Positions 1-9,892 are shown, counted from the first letter of the stretch. The stretch is DNA of 64,000 bases from Trichodesmium sp002260545 (GCF_050016015.1 NZ_JBNHEQ010000268.1:39802-103801); one strand, 5' to 3'. Numbers and translations are program-made. Notes: generated from the sequence alone by a model not told the origin.

Positions 1-407
1 TGGTCTGGATTATCAATTTCTCGATAGAAAGTATTGACTTTATAAAAACAATTATTTTGCAAATATTTATCTAAATAAAATTTAGTCAACCACCCTCTAG
101 AATAAAGACGAATTTTATCTTCTATATACTGCCAAGTAGCAACAGTCACAGCTAATACAATCGAAGCACCAATATAGAAAAATGCAGATTGCCAGAATCT
201 CTCAGAGTCCAAATCAACTAAAGCAGAAATTAATTCTCCTTGTTGTTTTAGTTGATTAACTCCTATAGTTGAATCTAAACTGAGAAAACAAAGCAGCAAT
301 ATAAGTAAACCAATTGCTCGCCATTTCTCTGGAGATTCCCACCAATATAGTTTACCAATTGCCCAAAAACTCTGGAAGGCATGGAAAAAAAGTTTTATAT
401 TTTTCAT
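1..407 (-). CDS. SbmA/BacA-like ABC transporter, N-terminal part (cut by window edge)
   Basis: An open frame runs from an ATG at 407 off the left edge, giving about 135 residues with no stop. Hydrophobic stretches at about residues 31-44 and 75-92 look like the first two membrane helices. The visible C-terminal end reads REIDNPDQ, a signature of the ABC_membrane_2 family (SbmA, BacA, YddA, peroxisomal ABCD type), where it sits in the first cytoplasmic loop. Family members fuse this membrane domain to a C-terminal ATPase and move peptides, vitamin B12-like compounds or acyl-CoA; the substrate cannot be told here. The start lies 9 bases after the stop of the glycosyltransferase gene upstream on the same strand, so the two are probably co-transcribed. 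The ATPase half is outside the window. Confidence 0.75.
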   Translation of the reverse strand, partial: MKNIKLFFHAFQSFWAIGKLYWWESPEKWRAIGLLILLLCFLSLDSTIGVNQLKQQGELISALVDLDSERFWQSAFFYIGASIVLAVTVATWQYIEDKIRLYSRGWLTKFYLDKYLQNNCFYKVNTFYREIDNPD

Positions 408-416
408 TTTCTATAT

Positions 417-2090
417 TTAATATGAATCAACTTTGTTAGCTGTACAGTCTTTGACTGTAGTTAACGGAACACCTTTACGAGTGACGGAATAAACAATATC
501 GCAACTTGGAAAATCTTCTTGCCACTTGAAACGATGAAAAAATAAATAATAATCTGGTTGTTCTAATTTTATTTTTTTTAACTTACTTTGATCAATGATC
601 GTAAAATCAGGTTCAGCAAAAGGTTTTGCTGAGTATAAACTCCAAACTCTTGGAACAACTACGATATCTCCTTTTTTCCCATTCTGATTAATCCATTCCA
701 TACCCTTTCTCATACTTAATCCCCAATAATCAGTTTCATATTGCTCGTGGGCAGCTTTTAAGCCACCAAAAACTCTGTTAAAATAAATATATTCATAGGG
801 ATGTAATGTTACCATATCAAAGAGAATAATCAGAACTCCTAGTAAAGTTACCCCTACTAACCAACTTTTAAACCTGGGTTGAGCAATCTGTTGATAACTC
901 CAAATTAAACCAACAGATGTAATCAGAGCAATTCCTGGAATCACAAAAATAAAGTGTCTTAACCCATCATATAGGGTGGAACTTTTGATAATCGCAATCA
1001 TTGGTAACAGGAATATTTGCAAGATAACTAAAATACTATAGGCTTTTTGGCGATCGCTAAATTGATGATAGTTTCGGGTTAGACCAATTAAACCTAACAA
1101 AAAGTAAAATAGTAACAGTGAAGGAGTCGTAATCAGAAACCAGGTAGGAAGATAATTCCAGGGAACTTCAGAACCTTTAATAAATTCTCCTTTAAATAAA
1201 ACCAATCCAGGCCATTCATGCTGGGAAAAATAGCTGATGGCATCCCAAAACCAACGAAAAGGGTTTGACCAAGAAGAGGGGGTAACGCAGAAAAGAGTGA
1301 TTGCCCAACTGACCGTCATTAAAACATAATTAACTAGGTAAAATTTGAGAAATTTTCCTATATTGTTTCGGGGAATTAATATTAAAGATACCAACCCTAC
1401 AAATCCCAACATCATAAACCCACCAGTCCGAATACCACTGAGCAACCCTACTAAAATACCATAGCCGATCACTCTAATGCTAGTGCGCTGAATTCCCCAA
1501 AAAAATAGTGAATTTGAGTTTTGTTTGATTTCTTCAACAATATATGCTCCTAGATAAATACAAAGGCTAAATAAAGCAGCAAAAGGAATATCTCTAGGAT
1601 TAAAAAAACTATGCCCCCAAAATCGCGGAAAAAGAGCGAGCATTAGAGGAGCTAACCAAGCCCATTTTTTTCCATAAAGGAGTGTAATGCCTCCAGCGAC
1701 AGATAGGTAGCTAATTAGAGAAACACAAAAGGTAAAAATGTGCTTAGTTAAAAAGCGATCGAGAACCATAATTTCTGAATCAACTGCTGACAGGTATGGT
1801 TCTAAGGGAGGACGAGAAAATAAATGAGTTTCGAGCCAATGCTTAACTTGAAAAATGATTTCAGCCACCTTATCAAAAACAATTCCATAAAATTTCAAAT
1901 CTGATGGTATTGTTTTTCCTTCCTGAATGAATTCCCAATTCCATTGAACAATTTTAAGATATAGATGCTCGTCAACCGATATCCCATGATGATTTACAGT
2001 CGAAAGACCAATCAAAGTAATCAGGGCTAAAACTGCTCCTAGCTTGATATAACTTTTGTTAAGATGTTCGAGAATGTGACTTAAATTCAT
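417..2090 (-). CDS. GT39-type (PMT/ArnT-like) membrane glycosyltransferase
   Basis: About 557 residues with roughly ten hydrophobic helices and a large first outer loop. The loop begins with SVDEHLY, where the acidic pair matches the catalytic Asp/Glu motif of GT-C enzymes, and a second conserved stretch NPRDIPFA follows. The family transfers sugars from polyprenyl-phosphate donors to lipids or proteins on the outer face of the cytoplasmic membrane. Donor and acceptor cannot be told from sequence. A longer frame starts at 2144, but the ATG at 2090 is preferred because AGGAG lies about 10 bases upstream. The ABC-transporter gene follows after 9 bases, suggesting an envelope-related operon. Confidence 0.72.
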   Translation of the reverse strand: MNLSHILEHLNKSYIKLGAVLALITLIGLSTVNHHGISVDEHLYLKIVQWNWEFIQEGKTIPSDLKFYGIVFDKVAEIIFQVKHWLETHLFSRPPLEPYLSAVDSEIMVLDRFLTKHIFTFCVSLISYLSVAGGITLLYGKKWAWLAPLMLALFPRFWGHSFFNPRDIPFAALFSLCIYLGAYIVEEIKQNSNSLFFWGIQRTSIRVIGYGILVGLLSGIRTGGFMMLGFVGLVSLILIPRNNIGKFLKFYLVNYVLMTVSWAITLFCVTPSSWSNPFRWFWDAISYFSQHEWPGLVLFKGEFIKGSEVPWNYLPTWFLITTPSLLLFYFLLGLIGLTRNYHQFSDRQKAYSILVILQIFLLPMIAIIKSSTLYDGLRHFIFVIPGIALITSVGLIWSYQQIAQPRFKSWLVGVTLLGVLIILFDMVTLHPYEYIYFNRVFGGLKAAHEQYETDYWGLSMRKGMEWINQNGKKGDIVVVPRVWSLYSAKPFAEPDFTIIDQSKLKKIKLEQPDYYLFFHRFKWQEDFPSCDIVYSVTRKGVPLTTVKDCTANKVDSY

Positions 2091-2382
2091 TTGGTGGTGT
2101 CTCCTGTACTTAATACTTGGCGAATTTTCTAATAAATAAAACAAGCCAATAAATGATCTGGGGTTCAGGGGGAGTATGATTAGGCATAATGCAGCAATTT
2201 AATATATTTGAGAATATACCTGGCGTTATTCAAGTATAGGAAAAAAACTGTTTTTCTTAAGGTTTATACTTATCACTCAAAAAATCTTTAACTATAGATT
2301 TTTGGGAAATTTTACTTTACATACTATATAATTATTATTATCTAATCAACTCTTGTTTTGGCATTAAAAAATATTTAAAATT

Positions 2383-2940
2383 ATGACTGAATTTAGTGAC
2401 TTAACATCCTTTGTCGATTCCTGGGAAGATAGATTTGTTGAAGTAACGGAATTTGATATATTTAAACAAAGTTCTAATGGTAATATTAATACTGATGGAA
2501 CTGCTGTCTGTTGTGATTCGCCTATTTTTCCTAAATATCATCGTTATTTTAAACGGTCGATTGAACCAGGAGTTAGAGATTTAACTATTGCTTTAATTCT
2601 GAAATTAAATTGTATAACTTATTCTAGTTGTCAAGGTCATTTTTCGACAACAGATGCAGTAATGAGGCAGAGATATGTAGCAGTTATGCCCCGTGATGAG
2701 GAAGAATATCAAAAGTTATTTAATATTTTTAATCAAATAGCTGAATTGACAAATTATCACTTTTCTGAGAATCCGGTGAAAGTTGTAGTAGGTAATGATA
2801 ATTTAGAATCAGAAGGAAAAACTACAAAATGTTTGACTTTATTTTTTGTCTCAAATGATGCTGATGAATTAGAATATTTTCGAGAAATTGAATCTGTTTA
2901 TGATTATGTTATACAGCAGATTAATCAGATTAAAATTTAG
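2383..2940 (+). CDS. Hypothetical protein with SSCQGH motif
   Basis: 185 residues, soluble, no signal peptide or membrane helix. I do not recognise the family. Visible features are a CC pair near residue 43, a segment PGVRDLTIALILKLN followed by YSSCQGHF (about residues 85-92), and an acidic C-terminal half. The SCQGH pattern resembles the SC(E/Q)GH signature of small phage and bacterial proteins of unknown function; that likeness is from memory only. No clear ribosome site precedes the ATG. The gene stands alone between AT-rich spacers. A function is not proposed. Confidence 0.6.
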   Translation: MTEFSDLTSFVDSWEDRFVEVTEFDIFKQSSNGNINTDGTAVCCDSPIFPKYHRYFKRSIEPGVRDLTIALILKLNCITYSSCQGHFSTTDAVMRQRYVAVMPRDEEEYQKLFNIFNQIAELTNYHFSENPVKVVVGNDNLESEGKTTKCLTLFFVSNDADELEYFREIESVYDYVIQQINQIKI

Positions 2941-3296
2941 TCTAAAATATTGGAAATAAAAGGTAATGTTAGAGTAAATATAATGCCTTTATTAGGTAAA
3001 CTTTAAAGTCATATCACCTTGAAAATTTGAGCGATAGCAACCAGATAAATAATTGTTTATCTTCCTCCTAATTCTATTTGATATCCAGGATGTTCAGTGG
3101 TGAAATTTCCCAAGTATTTATATTGTTAAATTAGGCATAATTATTACTTCATATCTAAACCTTTTAGACAACAATAATTATCATATTTTCTGGTTAAGAT
3201 AAATTTTGTTAAAGTATAATATATATATTAGCTATTTTTGGGTTTCCTTTGTCAACCTAACCTACAAAATTCTAGTTTTTTATTGTTAGTATTTTT
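2941..3296. other. AT-rich spacer
   Basis: A spacer of 356 bases with homopolymer A/T runs. I see no convincing hairpin terminator, RNA gene or short coding frame. It presumably holds the promoter of the P-loop kinase gene, but no clear -10/-35 pair can be singled out. Confidence 0.5.
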
Positions 3297-3818
3297 ATGA
3301 AAAAAGTAGCAGTATTTGGTAATGCAGGTGGTGGTAAGTCAACCCTGAGCAAGCAATTAGCAACAATAACTAATCTCCCACTCTATGTCTTAGACAAAAT
3401 CAAATATCGCTCAGGAGGTACAGAAGTTCCAGATAACGAATATAAACTTACTCACGATAAAATCTTAGGGAGTAATGAATGGGTAATTGACGGATTTGGT
3501 TCGATGGAAACGCTCTGGTCAAGGTTAAATGCAGCCGATACCCTGATTTACATTGACTTACCTTTACCCATTCACTTTTGGTGGGTGACAAAACGGTTTT
3601 TAACAGGTTTTTTTGTTCCTCCCGATGGGTGGCCTGAGAATAGTCCACTATTAAGGAGTTCTATGAATAGCTACCGTAATCTCTGGTTATGTCACAAGTA
3701 TCTTACTCCAAAATATCGAGATTATGTTGAACAAGCTCAAAACAGTAAATCTGTCTATCACCTCAAATCAACTCAACAAATTGCAGAATTTTTGCAGTTA
3801 ATTGAAACTGACACATAA
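3297..3818 (+). CDS. Small P-loop kinase (adenylate kinase / topology-modulation-like)
   Basis: 173 residues. The N-terminus carries a Walker A loop GNAGGGKST (residues 8-16), then LPLYVLDKIKYRSGG, and WVIDGFGS near residue 62, the pattern of short P-loop kinases annotated as adenylate kinase or 'DNA topology modulation protein FlaR'. These are NMP-kinase-fold proteins whose substrate is usually unproven. No membrane segments. A truncated second copy of the first 50 codons lies at 55787-55945 on the other strand, so this gene or a paralogue was partly duplicated. The start is the first ATG before the P-loop and fits the family, which starts 5-8 residues ahead of it. Confidence 0.75.
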   Translation: MKKVAVFGNAGGGKSTLSKQLATITNLPLYVLDKIKYRSGGTEVPDNEYKLTHDKILGSNEWVIDGFGSMETLWSRLNAADTLIYIDLPLPIHFWWVTKRFLTGFFVPPDGWPENSPLLRSSMNSYRNLWLCHKYLTPKYRDYVEQAQNSKSVYHLKSTQQIAEFLQLIETDT

Positions 3819-3867
3819 TTAGGACTGATATTATGTTCTGATAATCAGTGATAAAAAAATTATTCCT

Positions 3868-3895
3868 GTAGGGACGTTGCATGCAACGTTCCTAC
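3868..3895. repeat. 28-bp interspersed palindrome (GTAGGGACGTT type)
   Basis: A nearly perfect palindrome: GTAGGGACGTTGCA and its inverted repeat with one mismatch. The same class of element, with other arm sequences, is at 13638-13665, 14046-14073, 50625-50653 and 58311-58338. It lies between two convergent genes and could also act as a bidirectional hairpin. Confidence 0.7.
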
Positions 3896-3979
3896 TCCCC
3901 CACTCCCCTACTCCTTAAATTTTATCTTTTTTTCTCCAAGATTTATTGCTTCTTCCCTCTTCCTTCTTTCTTACTTCTA

Positions 3980-6082
3980 CTATTTAAAGTCTTTTTCTGA
4001 CTGAAAATTGACGAATCTGGGATTATTATTATCTCCTTGGAAAGGCTCAATAACAGAAACATGATGATAGGGAATACCCAAAGAAATTCCGGCTTCATCA
4101 AGAGCTTTTTTGACTCGCCGACGAAATTCCCGACCCAGTGACCAATGTTTAGCAGGTGGCGTTTTAATCAGTAAATGAATCAGAATTCCCTCATGGGATA
4201 GCTCATCAACACCTAACACTTCCACTTGATTAAGGAAATGTTCACTCCACTCTTCTTCACTTTGCAATTTATTTGCTACCTCAGTCATCACTTCAATAGC
4301 TCGATCAACATCTTCATTCCAAGCAATTTTAATCGTAAAATTAACCCTTGACCAGTGTTTAGTCATATTAATAACGCAGTCGATCCGACGATTAGGAATA
4401 GCAATTAATTGTCCGTCTAAATTGCGTAGGGAAGTGGTAAATAAATTAATATCCTCTACACCTCCTGACATTCCTCCACCAACATCAATTACATCCCCAA
4501 TAGCATAGCGATCGCTTGATAAAATCAAGATTCCATTGAGCAAGTCTTCAAGTATACTCCGGGAAAGAAAAGCTACAGCAACAGCAAAAAAACCTGCACT
4601 AGCTAATACTGCCAGATTAACTCCTAGTAAGAACAGACTCAAGTAAATACCAAAGAAAATTGTAAAAAAGCTAATGGCTTTTTTGAGTGTCTTAGAATAA
4701 GTATCAACTCTGAGAGTATAACGATTAGATGTCGGATACAGGAGTTGTCCTTCTGTTGCCCAACGATGGAGAATAAAATCAATGAGAATACCTCCCAGTT
4801 TATCGATTAAGGTTAATCCTAACCACAAAGTAATTAAAATCAGCATTTGCTCGAAAAAATAGATCGATAGAAAACGGGTTTGGCGAAATGTAAAAACAAT
4901 TCCAATCAACCCCAAAGAAAAGAACAAGAATTGAAAAATCAACAGCAGTCTCATAAACAATTGATAGAGATTTTGTCTTTGCTTAATCAGGTTTTGGCGT
5001 TGCAAAAAAAACTTTGCCTGAGAAATTGGAGTCTGAAAAGCTAGTAACTTAGTTTTCGTCGCTAAACGCCGAATAAAATTGAATATATTTTTCTGTAACG
5101 ATGGGGAAAGAGCATTTTCCAGAGAAGGTTGAACTGAAACATTATCTTGCCTAGCTATCTCCTTTTCTAGTTTTATTTTCTCTGAGAGTTCTTCCTTATT
5201 ACTTATATTTTCTTCTATGTTGCTAGGAGTAACTTCTGGCTCAATAACAGTTTTCACCTCAGTTTTAGTTGCTATACTTTCGGTTAGTTGACTAAGTTGT
5301 TGTCGCAATTCTTTGTTCTGTTTTATCAACAAATTGCGAATTAAATGACTCAACCAAATTAGTGCTAATACTAGCAAAATAATTGCAATAGAAATTTTGA
5401 CTCGCCACCCAGGATGCTGTATATATAATTCATGTCCCCAGAGAATATAACTGAAAGAGGTACGAATGTTGTTACGCCAAATTTGAGCTAATTCATCTTT
5501 ATTTTTTTTTCCATTAGCTTGGGTATCTAGATGGGTGACGGTGACAATAGTTTGTGCAGTTATGCCTAATTCTGGTTGCTTTGGTAAATAGATAACAGTC
5601 TGTTGGTTTTCACTACCGACTTCTACTTGAGGAGTCAAAGGATGCAAGGTTTTTTCTGTTGTAGGTAGCCAAAATTGCCAATCTGGACGATATGGAACTT
5701 CCGACTCTGTTTGCTGATTGATAATAGAGCTAATAATTTGTTTAAATACTTGTACAACTAATTGCGATCGCTGTTCTAATTCTTGGACAATTTCGACATT
5801 TGGTGTCTTAATGTCTTGAAGTGCAGCTAAGGTTAAGTCTGCTGTTAATCCTTGTTTTAAATCACCATCAATGAAATTAACGTCACTACACCAAAACCTA
5901 CCACAACGAACGGCTCTATGTAAGTCCCAAGGTTTAGATGTAAATTGAGGATTTTGGCTATCATTTCCGGGCATAAATAAAGGAATTTGTCCTAAAGTTT
6001 TAGGAGAAAAAGTTAAGTTTAAGGTTAAGCTGAGAATGCTAATTATAATAAATTTGATAGTTTGTTTGAAAGTTTTATTCAT
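3980..6082 (-). CDS. Large MscS-family mechanosensitive channel
   Basis: 700 residues. A hydrophobic N-terminus (residues 1-31) looks like a signal peptide, followed by a soluble region of about 190 residues, a membrane helix near residues 225-245, a charged Lys/Glu-rich linker, then several helices from about 375 to 510. The pore-lining and beta domain of MscS follows: SRSILEDLLNGILI, then YAIGDVIDVGG, the surface loop with NLDGQLIAIPN, and an alpha/beta C-terminal domain. Family members open under membrane tension and release solutes in osmotic downshock. The length well above the 286 residues of E. coli MscS puts it with MscK/YnaI-like or plant-type large forms. It is a single-gene unit on the minus strand. 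Confidence 0.85.
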   Translation of the reverse strand: MNKTFKQTIKFIIISILSLTLNLTFSPKTLGQIPLFMPGNDSQNPQFTSKPWDLHRAVRCGRFWCSDVNFIDGDLKQGLTADLTLAALQDIKTPNVEIVQELEQRSQLVVQVFKQIISSIINQQTESEVPYRPDWQFWLPTTEKTLHPLTPQVEVGSENQQTVIYLPKQPELGITAQTIVTVTHLDTQANGKKNKDELAQIWRNNIRTSFSYILWGHELYIQHPGWRVKISIAIILLVLALIWLSHLIRNLLIKQNKELRQQLSQLTESIATKTEVKTVIEPEVTPSNIEENISNKEELSEKIKLEKEIARQDNVSVQPSLENALSPSLQKNIFNFIRRLATKTKLLAFQTPISQAKFFLQRQNLIKQRQNLYQLFMRLLLIFQFLFFSLGLIGIVFTFRQTRFLSIYFFEQMLILITLWLGLTLIDKLGGILIDFILHRWATEGQLLYPTSNRYTLRVDTYSKTLKKAISFFTIFFGIYLSLFLLGVNLAVLASAGFFAVAVAFLSRSILEDLLNGILILSSDRYAIGDVIDVGGGMSGGVEDINLFTTSLRNLDGQLIAIPNRRIDCVINMTKHWSRVNFTIKIAWNEDVDRAIEVMTEVANKLQSEEEWSEHFLNQVEVLGVDELSHEGILIHLLIKTPPAKHWSLGREFRRRVKKALDEAGISLGIPYHHVSVIEPFQGDNNNPRFVNFQSEKDFK

Positions 6083-6358
6083 GTTAAATCTGTTAAAAAA
6101 GTATTTATAAATTCTGTTTTTAAAACGGGGAATTAATAAAATATTATTTCCGGTTGAATAGTCATAATAAGGCTTTTAGTTTTGCTCTAGCCTCTAAAAT
6201 AGTATCTTATACCACTTTGAAAAAAGAATATTACGAATAATAAGAGCGATAAAAAGACCTTACAATAAATGTCCCTGGTTCCGCTTTTTGGCTGTCGCCG
6301 AGATGAAAGGTGAACCTAGTGGCAGCTATATCACTCTCTTTCTATGGATTGATGTTTT

Positions 6359-6543
6359 ATATCATGTCCGGATAATTAGTTATAAAAAAACTTTCTTCTT
6401 CCTCCTTCTTCCTTCTTCTTTCTTTTATTCTGACTCCTGTACGGGCGATTCGCGTTTGCGTAGCATTCCGCAGGAAATCGGCCCTACTGACTCCTGACTC
6501 CTCCGCAGTTATTTATTTATCACTGTTCAACCGGACATGATAT
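6359..6543. repeat. MITE-like element, ATATCATGTCCGG inverted ends (copy 1)
   Basis: 185 bases bounded by a perfect 13-bp inverted repeat (ATATCATGTCCGG at 6359-6371 and its complement at 6531-6543). The centre holds CTTCTTCC-type heptamer-like repeats and a small dispersed repeat at 6454-6477. A frame of 69 codons across it is not a gene. Related copies with the same ends: 20704-20831, 36419-36577, 40807-40956, 47762-48052 and 49679-49832. No transposase is encoded. Confidence 0.7.
6454..6477 (+). repeat. 24-bp small dispersed repeat (GTTTGCGTAGCATTCCG type)
   Basis: GTTTGCGTAGCATTCCG followed by CAGGAAA, nested inside the MITE-like element and splitting a GGGCGATT...AATCGGCCC palindrome. 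Near-identical copies: 6886-6910 (inverted), 32515-32538, 49737-49760, 56849-56872 (inverted, diverged) and 63523-63547 (inverted). Confidence 0.65.
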
Positions 6544-6861
6544 TATTCATCTATTGGACAATAGTTATAGTCATTTCAAATAAGGATGAAACACTGTTTT
6601 GGCTGAAACCCTTTCAAGCAAAGAAACACTCCTCCCAGTCTTATTCAGAATGACTATAGGGCTGGCTAATTAAATCTCAAAGCCTTTACAGGTAAAAGTT
6701 TCAGCCTTTTTACGTCAAAGATTGATGTTCTATTCATCTATTGGACAATAGTTATATAAGTATGAATTACATATGCAGAGTAAGTGCGGTAGCTATATGG
6801 TTTCATAGAACAAAGTCATTGATATAGCGCTACTTGAGTCGGGAATAGGGAATAGGTATGG

Positions 6862-6949
6862 AGGGAATAGTAAACTGTCAAAGGATTTTCCTAGGTCATG
6901 CTGCGCAAACAGGATTTAGAAATGTCCTAATCTTTGCTTCGACTGCTAT
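6862..6949. repeat. Dispersed repeat 'AATAGTAAACTGTCAAA', copy A
   Basis: A block of about 90 bases running from GGAATAGTAAACTGTCAAAG to TTTGCTTCGACTGCTATA. The inverse complement is found at 13761-13860, and a partial direct copy at 63491-63590. It is non-coding and embeds a small dispersed repeat at 6886-6910. The rest of the 6083-6979 spacer shows no gene. Confidence 0.6.
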
Positions 6950-6979
6950 AACTGATAACTGAAATGACAAACAAATATT

Positions 6980-8281
6980 TTAAAACTTAAAGTCTAAACC
7001 AGTCGTATAATAAAAATTCCATTTAGGATTATCTTCAAAAATAGTTTCGTTTCTGAATCTCAGAAATAATCGATTAGTAAATGACCACCGTTTACTAATA
7101 GGAATAGAAAATGTAGTATTATATGTGCTAATTAAGTTCTCACTATCTCTTAAAGACTGACCAAAAACAAATATTTGGTTAAAAGTTGCTCTGCCAATTT
7201 TCACATCTCTGCCGATCAAAGCAATAGCCAGTGTAGCGTCAACTCTATTCCGCCGTTCTTCAAAGTCAATGTAATCATATTCATAACGAGGAGTAAAGAG
7301 AAATTGAATATCCCAAGATTCCTTAGCAGTTTCACCACGCCAGAAATTGAATCCAACTCCTAGAGCGGGAGTGATAATAACTGTTAAGTCTTCATCATCA
7401 TTTTTGGCAGCCAATAATTCTTGATTAGTGTTGGCAAATAGATTGGCAGCAAAATGCCAGTCTTGATTAAAATGACGGCGATATAATATTGCGGTCAAAC
7501 TGCTAGGACGATATTTTTCATCCTCTGCTCTGCTACTATCAAAAGAAACAGAAACACTGCTATTAATCAATACATCTGACCTTGACCATTGCTTATAAAG
7601 GTTAGAATTTATGCCTATATTCCAGGTAGTGTCTCGAAAAGAAGAAATAGTCGCTGCAAAACCAAGACTAAACTCCACCTGCTCTTCCTGGAAAGGATAT
7701 TCAGCAACAGGTGGGGGTTCTTCTGTAATTGTTTGACTTTCAGAAATTAGGGTTTGACTTTGGGAAATCAGAGTTTGTGATGAATCTTCTAAACCAAGAC
7801 TTTGATATGTCAGGGCAATTTCCAGCAATAATTGTCCTTGTGTCAGCTTATCCTCAACAGAATTAGCAATTTCTACTGTTAGTTCTAATATTTCTTCTGC
7901 TTTGTCTAACTGCCCAATTTGTGCATATTGTTTGGCAATATTAGTGAGCAAATTGACTTGTACTGTCTGCTCTTCTAAATTCTTACTAATTGCCAAAGAT
8001 TTAGCCAGTATTTCCTCAGCTTGTTCAAGCTCTCCTAAATCAATATATTTAAGAGCAATTTGATTAAGTAAAATTGCTTTTGCTTGGGAGTCATCCATTT
8101 GATTCACAGTTTCTAGAACTTCTGAAACTTGAGATTTAGGATGAGAAACTGCTAGAGATGGAGTGAATAAAGCTTCTGACAAAGTATCTTTATCTGGTAA
8201 AGGAAGAGCAAGTGCTTGATTATTTGTTTTCTCAGATAAAATAGTTATCAGCAGGCAACAAAGCAGAAATTTTTTTATCAT
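6980..8281 (-). CDS. TPR protein with C-terminal outer-membrane beta-barrel-like domain
   Basis: 433 residues. A hydrophobic N-terminus with Lys-Lys (residues 1-25) is a signal peptide. Residues about 55-165 form three degenerate tetratricopeptide repeats of the ...AEEIL...LA...IA..Y...GQLDKAEEIL type. A short Ser/Thr/Glu-rich linker follows. From about 195 to the end there are alternating polar/apolar strands with aromatic residues, and the protein ends in DFKF, the terminal aromatic residue typical of outer-membrane barrels. The likely setting is the periplasm and outer membrane, but substrate or partner is unknown. The gene stands alone; the 500-base spacer upstream must carry its promoter. 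Confidence 0.65.
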   Translation of the reverse strand: MIKKFLLCCLLITILSEKTNNQALALPLPDKDTLSEALFTPSLAVSHPKSQVSEVLETVNQMDDSQAKAILLNQIALKYIDLGELEQAEEILAKSLAISKNLEEQTVQVNLLTNIAKQYAQIGQLDKAEEILELTVEIANSVEDKLTQGQLLLEIALTYQSLGLEDSSQTLISQSQTLISESQTITEEPPPVAEYPFQEEQVEFSLGFAATISSFRDTTWNIGINSNLYKQWSRSDVLINSSVSVSFDSSRAEDEKYRPSSLTAILYRRHFNQDWHFAANLFANTNQELLAAKNDDEDLTVIITPALGVGFNFWRGETAKESWDIQFLFTPRYEYDYIDFEERRNRVDATLAIALIGRDVKIGRATFNQIFVFGQSLRDSENLISTYNTTFSIPISKRWSFTNRLFLRFRNETIFEDNPKWNFYYTTGLDFKF

Positions 8282-8395
8282 TATAGACTTATATTCCTCA
8301 CTCTTACTATGTAGACTGAAATAGGATTGCTATATTACTTCATATAGAATCTGGTTACAGAATATTATGTTTATAATTCTATAAATTACTTCAAT

Positions 8396-8432
8396 CTCCC
8401 CTACTCCCCTACTCCCCTACTCCCCTACTCCT
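8396..8432. repeat. Short tandem CCCCTACTC tract
   Basis: Four copies of a 9-base CCCCTACTC unit in the 8282-8797 spacer. Similar CT-rich tracts occur at 3894-3915 and 21396-21505. Apart from this and a degenerate MITE-like pair (AGAATCTGGTTA near 8346, AACCAGATTTGATAT near 8460) I see nothing else in this spacer. Confidence 0.6.
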
Positions 8433-8797
8433 CAACTTCAACTATATAATAATTATTCAACCAGATTTGATATTAGATCGTGGCCTGAAATTTGGAAGTA
8501 TATCTTACCACAAAGATTCAGAAAAATATTGATAATTATTTCAATTTAACTAAATTGTAAATATTCGAGTTGAAGTGATTATTTAAGATTTCTGGAAATT
8601 AGTTATTAATAACTATATATGCCGAATCTATATATTATCATCATTCTTGCAATGTCAGGTTTTCCTGGCTTAGGCTTATGTTTGAAGATAAATTGAGAAG
8701 TAAAGTGGGTATGTCCTGTAAAATTCTGGACTATTGACCTAGATAACTTCAATCTTTGTCATAACTAATTTATTAAGTTAAGTAAAGGAGTACGATC

Positions 8798-9220
8798 ATG
8801 GAAGAGAAGCAAGATACTAAACAGCAAGTAGGAGTAAACCCTACAGAAGCTGGTTCTTTAGCTAAAATGCCAAATTCTGAAGAAACGTCCGATGGGTTTC
8901 AAGATGTCAAGAATCAAGTCTTGGAAATATTATCAGAACTACCAGCAATTATTACTGGCTTTTTTGGACAATATCAAAAGCCAATTGTTACTCTGGGTCT
9001 AATTCTGGCAGTCATTATTACTCTTAAGGTAATGTTGGCAGTAGTTGAATCATTAAATGATATTCCATTACTAGCTCCAACTTTTGAGTTAATTGGTATT
9101 ATCTATTCAGGCTGGTTTATATATCGGTATCTACTTCGTGCTTCTAATCGCCAAGAGTTATCAGCAGAACTTCAAGCTTGGAAAGATCAACTACTCGGTG
9201 ATAAGTCATCTGATAGTTAA
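8798..9220 (+). CDS. CAAD-domain (CURT1-like) thylakoid membrane protein
   Basis: 140 residues. A polar N-terminus (1-40), an amphipathic helix, two membrane helices (about 63-84 and 92-113) and a C-terminal amphipathic helix with ELQAWKDQLLG. This is the layout of the cyanobacterial CAAD domain, found fused to some aminoacyl-tRNA synthetases and, as a stand-alone protein, homologous to plant CURT1 proteins that curve thylakoid membranes. The stand-alone form here suggests a role in thylakoid architecture. A good ribosome site (AAAGGAG about 8 bases upstream) supports the start. A strong hairpin follows the stop. No aminoacyl-tRNA synthetase is nearby. Confidence 0.85.
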   Translation: MEEKQDTKQQVGVNPTEAGSLAKMPNSEETSDGFQDVKNQVLEILSELPAIITGFFGQYQKPIVTLGLILAVIITLKVMLAVVESLNDIPLLAPTFELIGIIYSGWFIYRYLLRASNRQELSAELQAWKDQLLGDKSSDS

Positions 9221-9244
9221 GCATAGTTGAAGGGGTTTAATACA

Positions 9245-9281
9245 TAGGCATTGGTTAGTATTAGAAATTAACCAATGCCTA
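9245..9281 (+). terminator. Hairpin terminator after CAAD gene
   Basis: A perfect 13-bp stem (TAGGCATTGGTTA and its complement) with an 11-base loop, followed by AATATTTT. It starts 25 bases after the CAAD stop. The U-tract is broken, so termination may be partial. Confidence 0.65.
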
Positions 9282-9801
9282 ATATTTTGGCAATATTTAA
9301 ATAGGGTTTGCGCTCAAAAGTCTTATGGGTAAGGGTAGGAGTCAACCCACCCCTAACCCCACCCACCCCCACCCCTCCCAGGAGGCGAGCCAGGAGGGGA
9401 AGTCAAGAGAAGTGGGAATTATAGAGGAGACAGGAGGAAGAATAGTAATACCAAATTCAAAAAAGGCAGTTACATCTTAAGTTGTGATTTATTCCTAGAA
9501 TAAAAAGCTTGATAAATCCCATAAATTCTAAAAATTAAACCTTTTTTCCTCTTTTTTATTATTTTTTTTCTTTGCCAGATGAGCTGTTGCCAGATGAGCT
9601 GTTGCCTGTGCCATGACTGTAGCAATATTTTATGAAATTGGTATAAGAGTGATTTTTCTGCCATAATCTACCCAAAATGCTCACTTTTTCCGCTTGATCA
9701 AGCAAAAAGCTGGTACTTTTTCCAGATAGAAAATTGCTCCAACCTTTATCATTCAATGCTTTTATATTTAATCAGCAAGCCCTAAATAATTTGAATTGAG
9801 A

Positions 9802-9892
9802 CAGGAATTACGCAAAGACACTATATATAGCGCTCAAAAACTATAACGTTATAGATACATAGTGTTTAAGACTGAAAAATGCGTAAGTCCTG
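9802..9892. repeat. 91-bp MITE-like element, CAGGACTTACGCA ends (copy 1)
   Basis: Inverted ends CAGGAATTACGCA / TGCGTAAGTCCTG (12 of 13 match). The centre is an imperfect palindrome around ATAACGTTAT. A copy of the same length (91 bp) lies at 50505-50595, and two diverged tandem copies at 9979-10195. Non-coding. Confidence 0.7.

Noticed and set aside
6288..6497. 69-codon frame upstream of the TPR gene
   Set aside because: It is built from a MITE-like element, a CTTCTTCC tract and a small dispersed repeat.
9470..9756. Two short frames after the CAAD gene
   Set aside because: They overlap each other, run through A/T-rich and duplicated CAGATGAGCTGTTGC sequence, and show no conserved pattern.
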